Shown here: positions 1 through 10,934 of the stretch, in pieces
Numbering within the stretch: the stretch's first letter is position 1
Layout of the letters: each line of letters begins with the position of its first letter
NCBI GenBank assembly: GCA_019694435.1
Contig: JAIBBZ010000001.1
Span: 248,001-312,000 of the forward strand
Reading direction: 5' to 3'
Length of the DNA stretch: 64,000 bases
DNA from: Pirellulales bacterium
GTDB taxonomy: Bacteria > Planctomycetota > Planctomycetia > Pirellulales > JAEUIK01
Made by a program: the position numbers and the translations under genes
The notes under the pieces: model-generated
Database searches by the model: none
Told to the model about the DNA's origin: nothing
The model's input: only the letters and a program-made list of their open reading frames with translations

Positions 1-322
1 ACGTCTCCGGTACCGGTGCCGCGGCGACGAGCGTTTCAGCCGAGCTGTCGCCGTCGGTCGTGCCGGACGTCGATTCCGTGCTCGCGCTCGGTGGCGCCGG
101 GGCCGCCTCCGTGGTCGTCTCGACCGGAGCCGCTTCGGTCGTACTGGGGGCCACCTCGGCAGCCGGCGTCGCCGCGGGTGCCGGTGTTGTCTCCGCGGCC
201 GGGGTCGATTCCGCCGTGGGGGCCGTATCGGTCGGCGGCGGATTCTGCGGCTTGCAGCCGACCAAGGCCAACGCACCGCCGAGCACCAGGCTCAGCATTC
301 CCCGATATTGCCAGTTACGCAT
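1..322 (-). CDS. Proline/alanine/threonine-rich lipoprotein (3' end outside window)
   Basis: A reverse-strand reading frame starts with ATG at 322 behind a GAGGGAG ribosome site and runs off the left edge after 107 codons. The first 22 residues form a basic start plus hydrophobic core, followed by a lipobox LVGC with Cys23, so the protein should be lipid-anchored. The mature part seen is low-complexity (PTAESTPAAETTPAPAAT type), typical of a flexible spacer before a folded domain that lies outside the window. The function cannot be told from this part. Frame, lipobox and ribosome site are seen directly; lipidation is inferred. Confidence 0.7.
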   Translation of the reverse strand, partial: MRNWQYRGMLSLVLGGALALVGCKPQNPPPTDTAPTAESTPAAETTPAPAATPAAEVAPSTTEAAPVETTTEAAPAPPSASTESTSGTTDGDSSAETLVAAAPVPET

Positions 323-438
323 TGCGATCTCCCTCATCGTGGATTCGTGGCGAAGTTCAAGGTGTTCAAAAAATAAACGCCCGCACCGCGTTTCGCTACC
401 CGTCGGTACCGAGCCCTTTTGATGAATTCAACCGACTT

Positions 439-1026
439 CTACGCCGCCAGGTCGCGGGCAATCGCCGCGCGGGTCTCCTCGCCCAACACGGCCTGGGCCA
501 CGTAGTGCGGATGATCGATCACCAGCCGCAACACCGTGCCCGACGTCGCGATCAAGCGCTGGGCTGCATCCGTGAGCGGAAAATGTACGAACTGCACGCT
601 GCTCACCTTGTGCTCGTCGATCTGGCCCGCGTCGAACTCGCCCGCGATGCGCGGCAGCTCGCCGACGACCAGCCAGATGTGCCGATCAATCCCCACGAGT
701 TTCGGCAGCTCGATCTGCCGCTCGTCCTCCGTCGGGTACTCGAACATGAACGTCACGCTCAGGCTGTCGGCCCGCGTGATCAGGGGGTTGTACGCGTGCA
801 GCTCGTCCTCGATCGCTTCGAGGTTGCCGAACGTCCCCTCGGCCCGGAGCATTTCGTGCACCTGATAGCGCATGATCTCGCGGTTCTCGATATGCGCCGA
901 GCAGTTGCTGCCGATCAGCACCCGCCGTGGACGCTTCTCGACCATGATCTTGCGACGGTAATCGGGGCGAATCGCTTCGTACTCGTCGCGCGAGAGGATG
1001 TCGTCGAACGTGAGTAATTCAGCCAT
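439..1026 (-). CDS. DUF3501 family protein
   Basis: This 195-residue soluble protein, counted from ATG 1026, matches what I know of the DUF3501 family: an N-terminal TFDDILSRDEYEAIRP block, an RRVLIGSNCSAHIENRE segment, then FMFEYPTEDERQIELPKL. An upstream TTG at 1050 would add eight residues, but ATG is preferred. It is the last gene of a three-gene reverse operon after rubrerythrin and an Fe-S oxidoreductase, with 26 bp separating it from the oxidoreductase stop. DUF3501 has no established biochemical role. The conserved company suggests a job in peroxide or redox metabolism, which is inference. Confidence 0.8.
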   Translation of the reverse strand: MAELLTFDDILSRDEYEAIRPDYRRKIMVEKRPRRVLIGSNCSAHIENREIMRYQVHEMLRAEGTFGNLEAIEDELHAYNPLITRADSLSVTFMFEYPTEDERQIELPKLVGIDRHIWLVVGELPRIAGEFDAGQIDEHKVSSVQFVHFPLTDAAQRLIATSGTVLRLVIDHPHYVAQAVLGEETRAAIARDLAA

Positions 1027-1052
1027 CGTCAAATCTCGTAGTTTGCCCAAGC

Positions 1053-2486
1053 CTATCCGAGCGTCGACCCGGACGCATCATTTCCACCCGCCGGCGGCGA
1101 CAATTTTTCCTCGGTCGGACGGTCTGCGATCCGCCCGGCAAATCCGTCGGCCCGATAGGCCCGCGCCAAGACCTGCACCGGGTGCCACGGCTTGCGCCCC
1201 GTGGCCTGCTCGAACTGCACGGCGGCCAACGGGCAGTCGCTCGCCCAGACCTCGGCCTCGACCTCGCGCATCTCGTCGAACGCCTTGCGGCCATTCTGCA
1301 TGGCCAAGGTGAAATATTCGGTTTTCATGGCCCACGTGCCGTCGTGGCCGCTGCATTGATCGACCGGCTTGACCTTCACGCCCGGAATGCGCCGCATCAA
1401 TTGCATCGCCGGGTAGCCGATCGCCTGACGCTTCAAATGGCAAGGAATGTGATAGGCAATCGAACCCGCCGGACGGCTGGCAAATCGCTCGTCGAACTGC
1501 CCCGCCTTGCGCCGCGCGAACAAGAATTCGCACACGTCCATCGTCGCCGCCGCCACGGCTCGGGCACGCGGGGCTAGGTTGGCGTCGTAGCGTTCGTCCA
1601 GCAGCGTGGGATACTCGCTCTTGAGCATCAGGCTGCACGTCGGGTTGATCGCCACGACGGCATATCCCCGCTCGACGAACGGCGCGAGAATCTCGACGTT
1701 GCGCCGCGCCTGGCGCTGTGCCGACGGGATATCGCCGCCGTCGAGCGCCGGCATGCCGCAACAGGCCAAGGCCGGCACCGCCACGCGGCAATCGTTTCGC
1801 TCGAGCACCTCGACCGCGTCCTGCCCGATCTGCGGGTTGTTCCAGTTCACAAAACAGGTGAAGAACAGGACCACTTTCTGCGTGCCCGTCGCGCTTTCGC
1901 GCCGGCCGTCGGTGCGGCGCTCGAACCACTGTTCGAACGTCGGGCTGACAAAGTCGGGCAACAGCTTGTCGCGATGCACGCCCAGCGTCTTCTCCATCGC
2001 CACGCGGAACAGGCGGTTCTTGTTGGCCGCGTTGCTCAGCACCGGCAACAAGGTGCCCTGCCGGCCCAACCGGTCGGGATCGGCCAGCATCCGCTCGCGC
2101 AGCGGCACACCCTCGCGCGCCACGCGCTGCGCCTTGGCCCGCAACATCAGCGCGGGGAAATCAAGCTGGAACTCGTGTCCCTCGCCGGGCGTATAGGGGC
2201 AGTTCACATAGCACAGCTTGCAGCCGAAACACTCGTCGACGACCTGGCGCGCGACCTCGGCCTCGAGCGTCAGCGCGTCGCCGTCGTTGGCGTCGACAGC
2301 CGAGAACAGCGTGGGAAACGACTGGCAATATTTGAAGCACAGCCGGCACGAATGACACAGGTCGAACGCGCGGCGCAGCTCGCCGGCCAGCGCCGCCTCG
2401 TCGAAGTACTGCGGATCGTTCGGGTTGTAGCTCAACCCGGGCGTCGGCGAGAACGGTTGCGAGCTGTTGGGATTCACAGCGGACAT
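1053..2486 (-). CDS. Heterodisulfide reductase-related (GlpC/HdrD-like) Fe-S oxidoreductase
   Basis: The protein has 477 residues from ATG 2486. Near the N-terminus lie two ferredoxin-type cysteine clusters, CHSCRLCFKYC and CFGCKLCYVNCPYTPGEG, each with a CxxCxxC core, which should bind two [4Fe-4S] clusters. The C-terminal half has two cysteine-rich CCG-type segments, ACCGMPALDGGD and CHLKRQAIGYPAM followed by CSGHDGTW, like those of GlpC and HdrB. Such proteins pass electrons between a cytosolic donor and a partner or quinone. It lies 120 bp downstream of rubrerythrin and 26 bp before DUF3501, so it may supply electrons to rubrerythrin (inference). An in-frame extension to 2582 lacks a convincing start. 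Confidence 0.85.
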   Translation of the reverse strand: MSAVNPNSSQPFSPTPGLSYNPNDPQYFDEAALAGELRRAFDLCHSCRLCFKYCQSFPTLFSAVDANDGDALTLEAEVARQVVDECFGCKLCYVNCPYTPGEGHEFQLDFPALMLRAKAQRVAREGVPLRERMLADPDRLGRQGTLLPVLSNAANKNRLFRVAMEKTLGVHRDKLLPDFVSPTFEQWFERRTDGRRESATGTQKVVLFFTCFVNWNNPQIGQDAVEVLERNDCRVAVPALACCGMPALDGGDIPSAQRQARRNVEILAPFVERGYAVVAINPTCSLMLKSEYPTLLDERYDANLAPRARAVAAATMDVCEFLFARRKAGQFDERFASRPAGSIAYHIPCHLKRQAIGYPAMQLMRRIPGVKVKPVDQCSGHDGTWAMKTEYFTLAMQNGRKAFDEMREVEAEVWASDCPLAAVQFEQATGRKPWHPVQVLARAYRADGFAGRIADRPTEEKLSPPAGGNDASGSTLG

Positions 2487-2606
2487 CGCATTGCACCGGA
2501 CAGCTGGGGCGATTGACCCCGCGCGCACGCTCTCTATTCTTTTCCGCCGGGGAAAAGACTCAGCGGCGCGAGACTTCCCCACGCGGCAGCACGCCGCGGC
2601 GAACGC

Positions 2607-3026
2607 TTAGCCCAACTCGGTGAGCGCCGCCTGGAACTTGCCCGCGTGGCTCTTTTCGGCCTTCGCCAGCGTCTCGAACCAGTCGGCGATTTCCTCGAAG
2701 CCTTCTTCCCGGGCCGTCTTGGCGAAGCCGGGATACATGTCCGTGTACTCGTGCGTCTCGCCGGCCACCGCCGCCTTGAGCATCTCGCCCACGTCGCCGA
2801 TCGGCAGGTTCGTCGCCGGGTCGCCGATCTTGCGCAGATAGTCGAGGTGGCCATGGGCATGGCCCGTTTCGCCTTCGCCCGTCGAACGGAACAGGGCGGC
2901 GATCTCCGGGTAGCCTTCGACGTCGGCCACCTTGGCGAAATACAGATAGCGCCGGTTCGCCTGCGATTCGCCGGCAAAGGCATGTTTCAGGTTATCGTGC
3001 GTCTTCGAACCCTTGAGCTGCGCCAT
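2607..3026 (-). CDS. Rubrerythrin family protein, erythrin type without rubredoxin domain
   Basis: The 139-residue protein is a four-helix ferritin-like diiron protein. Glutamate/histidine ligand motifs are visible: [42 protein letters not shown] and [10 protein letters not shown]. The usual C-terminal rubredoxin domain (two CxxC) is absent, so an external electron donor is needed. Rubrerythrins reduce hydrogen peroxide in the cytosol. ATG 3026 is preceded by GGGAG at good spacing. It is the first gene of the operon with the Fe-S oxidoreductase and DUF3501 genes, and a Fur/PerR-like palindrome lies 91 bp upstream. Confidence 0.92.
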   Translation of the reverse strand: MAQLKGSKTHDNLKHAFAGESQANRRYLYFAKVADVEGYPEIAALFRSTGEGETGHAHGHLDYLRKIGDPATNLPIGDVGEMLKAAVAGETHEYTDMYPGFAKTAREEGFEEIADWFETLAKAEKSHAGKFQAALTELG

Positions 3027-3114
3027 GTTTGATCGCTCCCGTCGTTCCCGACCGTGTTGGATGGCTGGACTGACCGCGCGGCAATCGTCGGCCGCCCGGT
3101 TCGCTGAGGCAGTC

Positions 3115-3138
3115 TATCAATAATCATTATTGATTCAA
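3115..3138 (-). promoter_or_regulatory. Fur/PerR-like operator inside the rubrerythrin promoter
   Basis: TCAATAATCATTATTGA at 3117-3133 is a perfect 8-1-8 palindrome, close in style to Fur-family boxes (PerR consensus TTATAATnATTATAA). On the reverse strand it falls between a -35-like TTGAAT and a -10-like TAGACT separated by 16 bp. A repressor bound there would block transcription of rubrerythrin. The palindrome is seen directly; the binder and the promoter are inferred. Confidence 0.6.
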
Positions 3139-3340
3139 CCCCCGCGACAAAGCGGTGCGGATCGGGGGCATTCGCCTGCCGCAGTCGGGCAATAGCCCCG
3201 GTCCGCTCACGGCCAGGTCGTCCTCGGGCCAGGCAGTAAAATGGCCCGCGCCCTTCGAGCAGCCCCGCCGGCCCGATCGCTCGGTCAGGCTGGCCAAGGC
3301 CGTCCTCAGGCTTCCACCCCATCACGCCGAGACCTTTCCG

Positions 3341-3826
3341 ATGCTTCATCCGGCCAAGAACAAGATCTGCCTGTGGTATGTCCGCGACGCCGAGGCGGCG
3401 GCACGGTTTTATGCCGAGACGTTTCCCGATTCGTCCGTCGGAGCGGTGATCTACGCACCGAGCGAACATCCTTCCTCGCAGGCCGGCGACGTGTTAACCG
3501 TCGAGTTCACCGTGATGGGTATTCCCTGCATCGGGCTCAACGGCGGGCCCGGCGTCGAACACAACTGGGCCTTCTCGTTTCAGGTCGCGACCGACGATCA
3601 GGCCGAGACCGACCGCTACTGGAACGCGATCGTCAGTAGCGGCGGCGAGGAGGGCCAGTGCGGCTGGTGCAAGGACCGCTGGGGCGTGAACTGGCAGATC
3701 ACGCCAACCGCCCTGACCAACGCCTTCACCCTTCCCGACAGCGCCGCCACCAAACGCGCCTTCGACGCGATGATGAAGATGCAAAAAATCGACATCGCCA
3801 CGATCGAAGCCGCCGTGCGCGGATAA
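3341..3826 (+). CDS. VOC superfamily protein, PhnB/3-demethylubiquinone methyltransferase-like
   Basis: This 161-residue protein, from ATG 3341, shows the PhnB-type glyoxalase-fold pattern: KICLWYVRDAEAAARFYAETF at the start, FTVMGIPCIGLNGGP in the middle, and a C-terminal GQCGWCKDRWGVNWQITP with the typical W-G-x-x-W-Q block. Members of this family are small cytosolic proteins of mostly unknown substrate. It is transcribed away from the rubrerythrin operon. An in-frame extension upstream to 3155 has no family similarity, so the internal ATG was chosen. Confidence 0.85.
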   Translation: MLHPAKNKICLWYVRDAEAAARFYAETFPDSSVGAVIYAPSEHPSSQAGDVLTVEFTVMGIPCIGLNGGPGVEHNWAFSFQVATDDQAETDRYWNAIVSSGGEEGQCGWCKDRWGVNWQITPTALTNAFTLPDSAATKRAFDAMMKMQKIDIATIEAAVRG

Positions 3827-4034
3827 CGTTTCATCGACCAGCACGCGGGCATCACTCCCCGCCTCGCGTCATCAGACGGATGCGGATGTCGGCAGTCTCG
3901 CCACAAGGTTATCCCATTCTTGTAAGTGCGTGCTGGGCGATAAAATGCGTCAAGGAGCCCTGAGAAAAAAGTCGTGTAGAGACGAGTCCGGACCCATCAA
4001 CACTCGCATTAACAATCCACGCGAGGAGGGTGTT

Positions 4035-4307
4035 ATGAGCGGAACCATCGCAGCGAAGAAGGTCTTCACTCCCCCATTTATCTTGATGATCTGCGCCCTC
4101 TTCGTGCTTTACAGTCTGCCGCGATACGGCAGTACCGCAGAGATGGTTGGCTGCGCCAGCATCTTGTCGGCGTACGTCGCGGTTCTGCCGGAGCTGTTCC
4201 GCAGCCGGAGCGGATCGATGTTGACGGCATTCTGTTTGGTCTCAGCCATGTGGGTGGCAGCAACGGTCATCGTCGTATTGACCCTGATGGGAGAGATTCA
4301 AAGTTGA
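4035..4307 (+). CDS. Small three-helix membrane protein, unknown function
   Basis: A 90-residue protein starts at ATG 4035 directly behind a strong GAGGAGGG ribosome site. It has three hydrophobic stretches, around residues 11-30, 36-52 and 62-84, separated by short charged loops (LPRYGST and LFRSRSGS). No family is recognised. It stands alone between the VOC gene and the AraC regulator, so context gives no role. Confidence 0.65.
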   Translation: MSGTIAAKKVFTPPFILMICALFVLYSLPRYGSTAEMVGCASILSAYVAVLPELFRSRSGSMLTAFCLVSAMWVAATVIVVLTLMGEIQS

Positions 4308-4437
4308 GCAACGCGCCGAACTAGCTGGTCAACCCGAGCGGCGGACCCGCCGGGTTTGGAATTCCGCGATTCTCGCGCGCCGCCCAGTTACCCTTCGCTG
4401 CGCTTGCGACACCGCCCTCGGTTGTGACACCTCGCCC

Positions 4438-5481
4438 TCAGCCGCTCAGGATCTTGCGGCGATAGTTGCCGGGCGTCAGGCCCGTCATCCGGCGAAAGCT
4501 CCGCACGAAGTTGTTCGTGCCGAAGTACCCGAGCTCGTGCGCGATCTCGTCGAGCTTCATCTGTGGAATGGCCAGCATTTCGCAGGCCGTGTCAAAGCGC
4601 AGGCGGTCGAGCAGTCCTTGGTAGGTCGTGCCCTCGGCCCACAATGCACGCTTCAGCGTGGCCGGGCTCACACCCACGATCCGCGCGACGTGATTCAAGG
4701 TCGGCAACAGGCGATACGTGAAGCGCGAAGCGACGAGGCGATACAACGAGTCGAAGACGGGTGCGCAATCGGCCGGAGCTGAAATCCAGGCGCCGTGTTC
4801 AGAAACTTTGAACGCTGGTAGACGCCGGCTCAGGAATCCTGTGGGAAAACCCAACGCGGTGTCGTGAGGATGGACGCGTACTTGGCAGTCGCGAAAGGTC
4901 TCGATGCCGCGGTGGCGCTCGCTCAGCTCGCCGCAGAGCAGAAGCTGGGACGGCCGCCAGTCATCGTCGACCAAGGCGCAGACCAGACGATGATAGACCG
5001 TCAGCGTCATGTCGGGAATGAACATTTGCCCCAGCGACGCGCTCTGGGGCTCCCGGTAGCAAAACCAGGTCGTGTCGCCGTCGGACCTGAGGAAGTACTC
5101 GTTCCCCTCGTAAGCGGCGTTTCCGAGCAAAGCACAAGTTTCCAGCGCCTCTTTGACCGTCTTGCATCTCCACATCGCGGCTTCGATCGGGCCAAGATGC
5201 CGCAGCTCGAATTGAGAGTACGCCGCGTACACGGCGTCCGCGCGGCGAGAACGCTGAACAACGTCGAACGTGAAGTCGTAGGCCTGCTTCTTGGTGATCC
5301 ATCCCCCGCCCTGAATCAGCTCGCCAGGAATCCGAGCCCGGTCGAGAAAGGCCTCGCTGCGGACGCCATTGGATTCAAGGAACCGGACCAGCGGCGCCAA
5401 AATCTGGGCGTCAAATAAGTCGATCCGCATGGTTGGTCGGCCCAGGTAGGGGATGAGCCCAAATGAGCGCCGCCGAATCAT
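4438..5481 (-). CDS. AraC family transcriptional regulator (OruR/ArgR-type N-terminal domain)
   Basis: The protein has 347 residues. Its N-terminal 200 or so residues resemble the arabinose-binding-like sensor domain of the OruR/ArgR branch ([14 protein letters not shown], then [18 protein letters not shown]). The C-terminal 100 hold the double helix-turn-helix of AraC proteins, ending in [20 protein letters not shown] and [15 protein letters not shown] 5481 follows GGGAG at 8-base spacing; a second ATG at 5430 lacks one. It is divergent from the arylsulfatase gene 335 bp away, so it may control that gene in response to a ligand (inference). Confidence 0.9.
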   Translation of the reverse strand: MIRRRSFGLIPYLGRPTMRIDLFDAQILAPLVRFLESNGVRSEAFLDRARIPGELIQGGGWITKKQAYDFTFDVVQRSRRADAVYAAYSQFELRHLGPIEAAMWRCKTVKEALETCALLGNAAYEGNEYFLRSDGDTTWFCYREPQSASLGQMFIPDMTLTVYHRLVCALVDDDWRPSQLLLCGELSERHRGIETFRDCQVRVHPHDTALGFPTGFLSRRLPAFKVSEHGAWISAPADCAPVFDSLYRLVASRFTYRLLPTLNHVARIVGVSPATLKRALWAEGTTYQGLLDRLRFDTACEMLAIPQMKLDEIAHELGYFGTNNFVRSFRRMTGLTPGNYRRKILSG

Positions 5482-5816
5482 TCTAAGTCTCCCACGGCAG
5501 CGGTACCATGACCAGCACTTGTCCTGGCGTACAGTCTCGCTCGCCAGTCGTATTCATGCTTGGGAGACTCGACCGATGTGCAGCTTCCAGCTTCTCGTCT
5601 GCGCTACTCGGCCGCTCTTGATGAGCGCTCCTCTCAAAACCGTCGGCGGCGGGGCTCACCTACGTCCGCCGGTCCGCTCCGACCGAGACGGATCTCGATA
5701 AGGCCTGGACGCTGCCGGATGGCGACTTCGTCGCATCGATCTCTGCGTCGCTGGTCGCTGGTTATTCAAACTCGACCGCAACTACTTCTCTCATCGCTCG
5801 ATCAGGAGATGCAGCC
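5482..5816. other. Divergent intergenic region between AraC regulator and arylsulfatase
   Basis: This 335 bp stretch must carry the promoters of both flanking genes. No convincing -35/-10 pair or inverted repeat was found. The sulfatase frame is open upstream of its ATG back to a TGA near 5620, but there is no start codon in that part and AGGAGA sits just before ATG 5817, so the ATG start stands. Confidence 0.4.
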
Positions 5817-8294
<2,478 letters not shown>

Positions 8295-8402
8295 CGCGGC
8301 ACGCTCTTGAGAGCTGGCGGCGTCTGGCGACCCGAAGCGTCGGCCGCCGTAGTCGAGACGGGTGGCAGCAGGCATCGCAGCCCTGGCGATGCCTGCGCGG
8401 GC

Positions 8403-9767
8403 TCAGCGGAACCCGAACAGCGGGGGAAACACAATCACGACAATCGCCGCCCACACGAAGTACACGGGCAGATAGCTGGTGAGCCACTGTTCGAGGCTCT
8501 CGAAGGAAGTCTGCCCGCGGAGGAAGCGGATGTAGAGTGCGACGGCCCAGGCCAGATTGACCAGCAGAATCAGGTTCTCGCCGAGGGCCGCGACGCGGTT
8601 GGGGCTGAAGCCGAACTCGCTGATGCGGGCAGCGATGGCCCACAGGGCGACCGCGTCGGCCATGAGCGCGCTGAGCACCAGCACCACCTGGACGAAGTCA
8701 AAGGCCCCCGGCGGCGACCGCGGGTCACGCGCGGAGACCGCATAGAGCAACAGGCCGAGCACCACCGCCAGCAGCAGATCGAAGGCGATGAGCACGTCGC
8801 GCGAGATGTCGATCGCACGGCCGGTCCACAGCACGATCGCGAGAAACGAGATCAGCAGGATCGCGAATAAGGGAGTGAAAAGGCGCGTCAGCACCGGGGC
8901 CATGTTTTCGATCACGCTTTGCTTGGCCTCGACCAGCCAGGAAGCGACGAATACGGCGCCGGCCGCTCCGCACGGCATGATCCATTCGGCAATCGGGTCG
9001 GGATCGATCCCGATCGCCTTGAAGAGCATCGCCAGGAAGGCCATGAACACGCCGCCACCCAGGGCGATCAGGACGTAATAGATGTACAACTCGCCCGAGA
9101 AGCGAATGAAATCCATGCGGCCGGCGACGTCGCGCCAACGGACGCCTGCATAGGCCATGCCCACCACCAGCCACAGGGCAATCGGCAGATGCAGGGCCAG
9201 GAGCGCCTGGGTGTGGCCTCCTTTCACAAAGGGATAGACGTTGGCAAAAAGGCCCGCCACGACGAACACCGCGGCCAGTTGCAGGGCCCTGCCGGCCGTG
9301 AGCCGCCGCCGCCAGACGAAATAGACGGTCAACAGCGGCAGCGTGAAAAAACTCAGGTTCCTGAGATAAAACTCCTCGTGATCCGCGAGACTCAGTCCAA
9401 ACAGCTCGGGCAGCTTCGTGAGGCCCGCCGCCACGACCCCCAGCGCGACCGCGACGAGGCCCTCGGTCTGAACCGTGCTCCAGGTCGGGTCGGCGCTCGA
9501 CGAAACGACGAGCTGTTTCCAGAGTCGTTCCGCGTGCTCTCGGGCAAACTCGCAAGACAGCTCATCGAGCGCGCCCATCCGCTTTACGGCCACCAGGAAC
9601 GCTTCATCCGCGGCAAGCCCTGCGCCGCGGAGAGCGCCGATCTGCTCGCGGAGATTGTCTTCCAGCTCGGCCACATCGACCGCGTCGATCGCCTGGCGAC
9701 GGCGGAGGTAGTTTCGCCACTGGTCGATTTGCGCTTCCAGGGACCACGAGGGATCGGTCGTCGACAT
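8403..9767 (-). CDS. HAAS (permease-prefix) domain polytopic membrane protein
   Basis: The 454-residue protein starts with a soluble helical domain of about 90 residues (WRNYLRRRQAIDAVDVAEL, then AADEAFLVAVKRMG), the HAAS/permease-prefix type that is usually paired with PadR regulators. About ten hydrophobic segments follow to the C-terminus, so it is an inner-membrane protein. It starts 3 bp after the PadR stop codon, so the two genes are translationally coupled. HAAS domains are thought to transmit signals to or from the membrane part; no substrate can be assigned. Confidence 0.8.
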   Translation of the reverse strand: MSTTDPSWSLEAQIDQWRNYLRRRQAIDAVDVAELEDNLREQIGALRGAGLAADEAFLVAVKRMGALDELSCEFAREHAERLWKQLVVSSSADPTWSTVQTEGLVAVALGVVAAGLTKLPELFGLSLADHEEFYLRNLSFFTLPLLTVYFVWRRRLTAGRALQLAAVFVVAGLFANVYPFVKGGHTQALLALHLPIALWLVVGMAYAGVRWRDVAGRMDFIRFSGELYIYYVLIALGGGVFMAFLAMLFKAIGIDPDPIAEWIMPCGAAGAVFVASWLVEAKQSVIENMAPVLTRLFTPLFAILLISFLAIVLWTGRAIDISRDVLIAFDLLLAVVLGLLLYAVSARDPRSPPGAFDFVQVVLVLSALMADAVALWAIAARISEFGFSPNRVAALGENLILLVNLAWAVALYIRFLRGQTSFESLEQWLTSYLPVYFVWAAIVVIVFPPLFGFR

Positions 9768-9770
9768 CGC

Positions 9771-10145
9771 CTAGGCTCCCCCGAAACAGGGTCGGGCCGA
9801 CGGCCGCGCGCTGACGGATAGCAACTGCCAGACGTCGCGCAAGGCCGTGTCGACAACCTGCCATTGCCTGCGCTCTTCGGCGAGCTGTTTGCGTCCCTGC
9901 GCCGTGATCCGGTAATACTTGCGACGGCGACCACTTTCGGCCGCTTCCCACCGCGCCTTGATGTGGCCCAACCGCTCGAGCCGGTGCAGCACGGGATAGA
10001 GCATCCCGTCGGTCCACTCCAGGCGTCCGCCCGAGAGCTCGCGAACGCGTTGAATGATCGCGTAACCGTAGCTGTCCGCGTCCGCCAGGATGGCGAGCAC
10101 CAGGGGAATCGTCGAGGCGGCGGTCAGCTCCTTGTTGATCTGCAT
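9771..10145 (-). CDS. PadR family transcriptional regulator
   Basis: This 124-residue cytosolic winged-helix repressor has the PadR hallmark blocks: ILADADSYGYAIIQRVREL, the recognition region RLEWTDGMLYPVLHRLERLG, and the wing GRRRKYYRITAQGRKQL. It is the first gene of a two-gene operon with the HAAS membrane protein. The promoter region carries repeated TATGCATA elements that may be its own operator. Autoregulation is common in this family but is inferred here. Confidence 0.92.
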   Translation of the reverse strand: MQINKELTAASTIPLVLAILADADSYGYAIIQRVRELSGGRLEWTDGMLYPVLHRLERLGHIKARWEAAESGRRRKYYRITAQGRKQLAEERRQWQVVDTALRDVWQLLSVSARPSARPCFGGA

Positions 10146-10183
10146 GGTCGACCTTCAGCAAGCGATGCGCAGCCACCACTCGG

Positions 10184-10225
10184 CTATGCATAGCATCATT
10201 ATGCATAGCAGTATTAGGTATGCAA
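10184..10225 (-). promoter_or_regulatory. PadR promoter with TATGCATA operator repeats
   Basis: On the reverse strand TTGCAT (10225-10220) and CATAAT (10203-10198) are separated by 16 bp and read as a sigma-70 promoter 50-80 bp upstream of padR. The same stretch contains the palindrome CTATGCATAG (10184-10193), TATGCATA (10200-10207) and a half-copy TATGCA (10219-10224). The -10 and -35 elements therefore overlap the repeats, as expected of a repressor site. Confidence 0.55.
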
Positions 10226-10728
10226 GAGCAATGCACGGTCGTGCCGTTACGGGGAGCTGATCCCTGACCAATGCGTCGTGGCTACGGCCAGCATGCGTTG
10301 CTGGACCGGATCGACCCGGAAGCGAGCCTTGCTGGACGGCCGCTGACACGCGTCGGCCCGACAAGCCGACGCAAACTTCGGCCGCTCACCAGTGCGGATG
10401 CTCGCCCCCGATCGCACCGCAGCCGCAAACGGCGTATCGCGCGCCCGGCAACCCCGCGCTCGCAGCAGGCCCGACCGCGCACACTCGCCTCGGCAACTTC
10501 GGTCGACGCGACCGGGACCGCCTTCCGGCGATCCATTCGTGACTCAGGACGGTTCGACCCGGGCGCGGCCATGAGTGATCAACCGCTTCGGTGCATCGGA
10601 CTGAAGCAGGATCGGATTGCTTGCGATTGGTCCCATCTTCTCTCCGATCCTCGCGCCGCGCGGGAACCTTAAGTTGGCCGAAACTCATTCTAGGCAAGGG
10701 TTTCGCCCTGTAAGCTCCTCCTCGGATC
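10226..10728. other. Intergenic region without a convincing gene
   Basis: About 500 bp separate the PadR promoter from the end of the next small gene. All six frames give only arginine/alanine/proline-rich frames without family features. A 30-codon reverse frame starting near 10640 has a GGAGAG site but no recognisable content. I see no RNA gene here. Confidence 0.35.
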
Positions 10729-10902
10729 TTAGTGGCGTAGGAAATTCCACACGGAGGGAATGTCGAGAATCGCGAAGAGGACTCGCGTACACCTCGAAAA
10801 CAATCGTGCAGGCCATACGGAGGTCTTGAATTCCCAAGCAGCCTCTTTGCCTGCGAGTTTGGAGAGGCTCTCACGAGCGAAAGTGGTCACCTTGCGAGAC
10901 AT
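10729..10902 (-). CDS. Small basic protein, unknown
   Basis: A 57-residue frame starts at ATG 10902 behind GGGGGGT at suitable spacing, 32 bp after the stop of the DUF6236 gene on the same strand. Its sequence (SRKVTTFARESLSKLAGKE, then FKTSVWPARLFSRCTRVLF) is rich in Lys/Arg and ends in a moderately hydrophobic stretch. No family is recognised. Co-transcription with the DUF6236 gene is plausible; a chance frame cannot be excluded. Confidence 0.35.
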   Translation of the reverse strand: MSRKVTTFARESLSKLAGKEAAWEFKTSVWPARLFSRCTRVLFAILDIPSVWNFLRH

Positions 10903-10934
10903 CTTTACCCCCCGACAGATTCTAAATTGCAATC

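Noticed and set aside
5623..5816. Upstream extension of the arylsulfatase frame
   Set aside because: The frame is open but has no start codon, and AGGAGA stands directly before ATG 5817.
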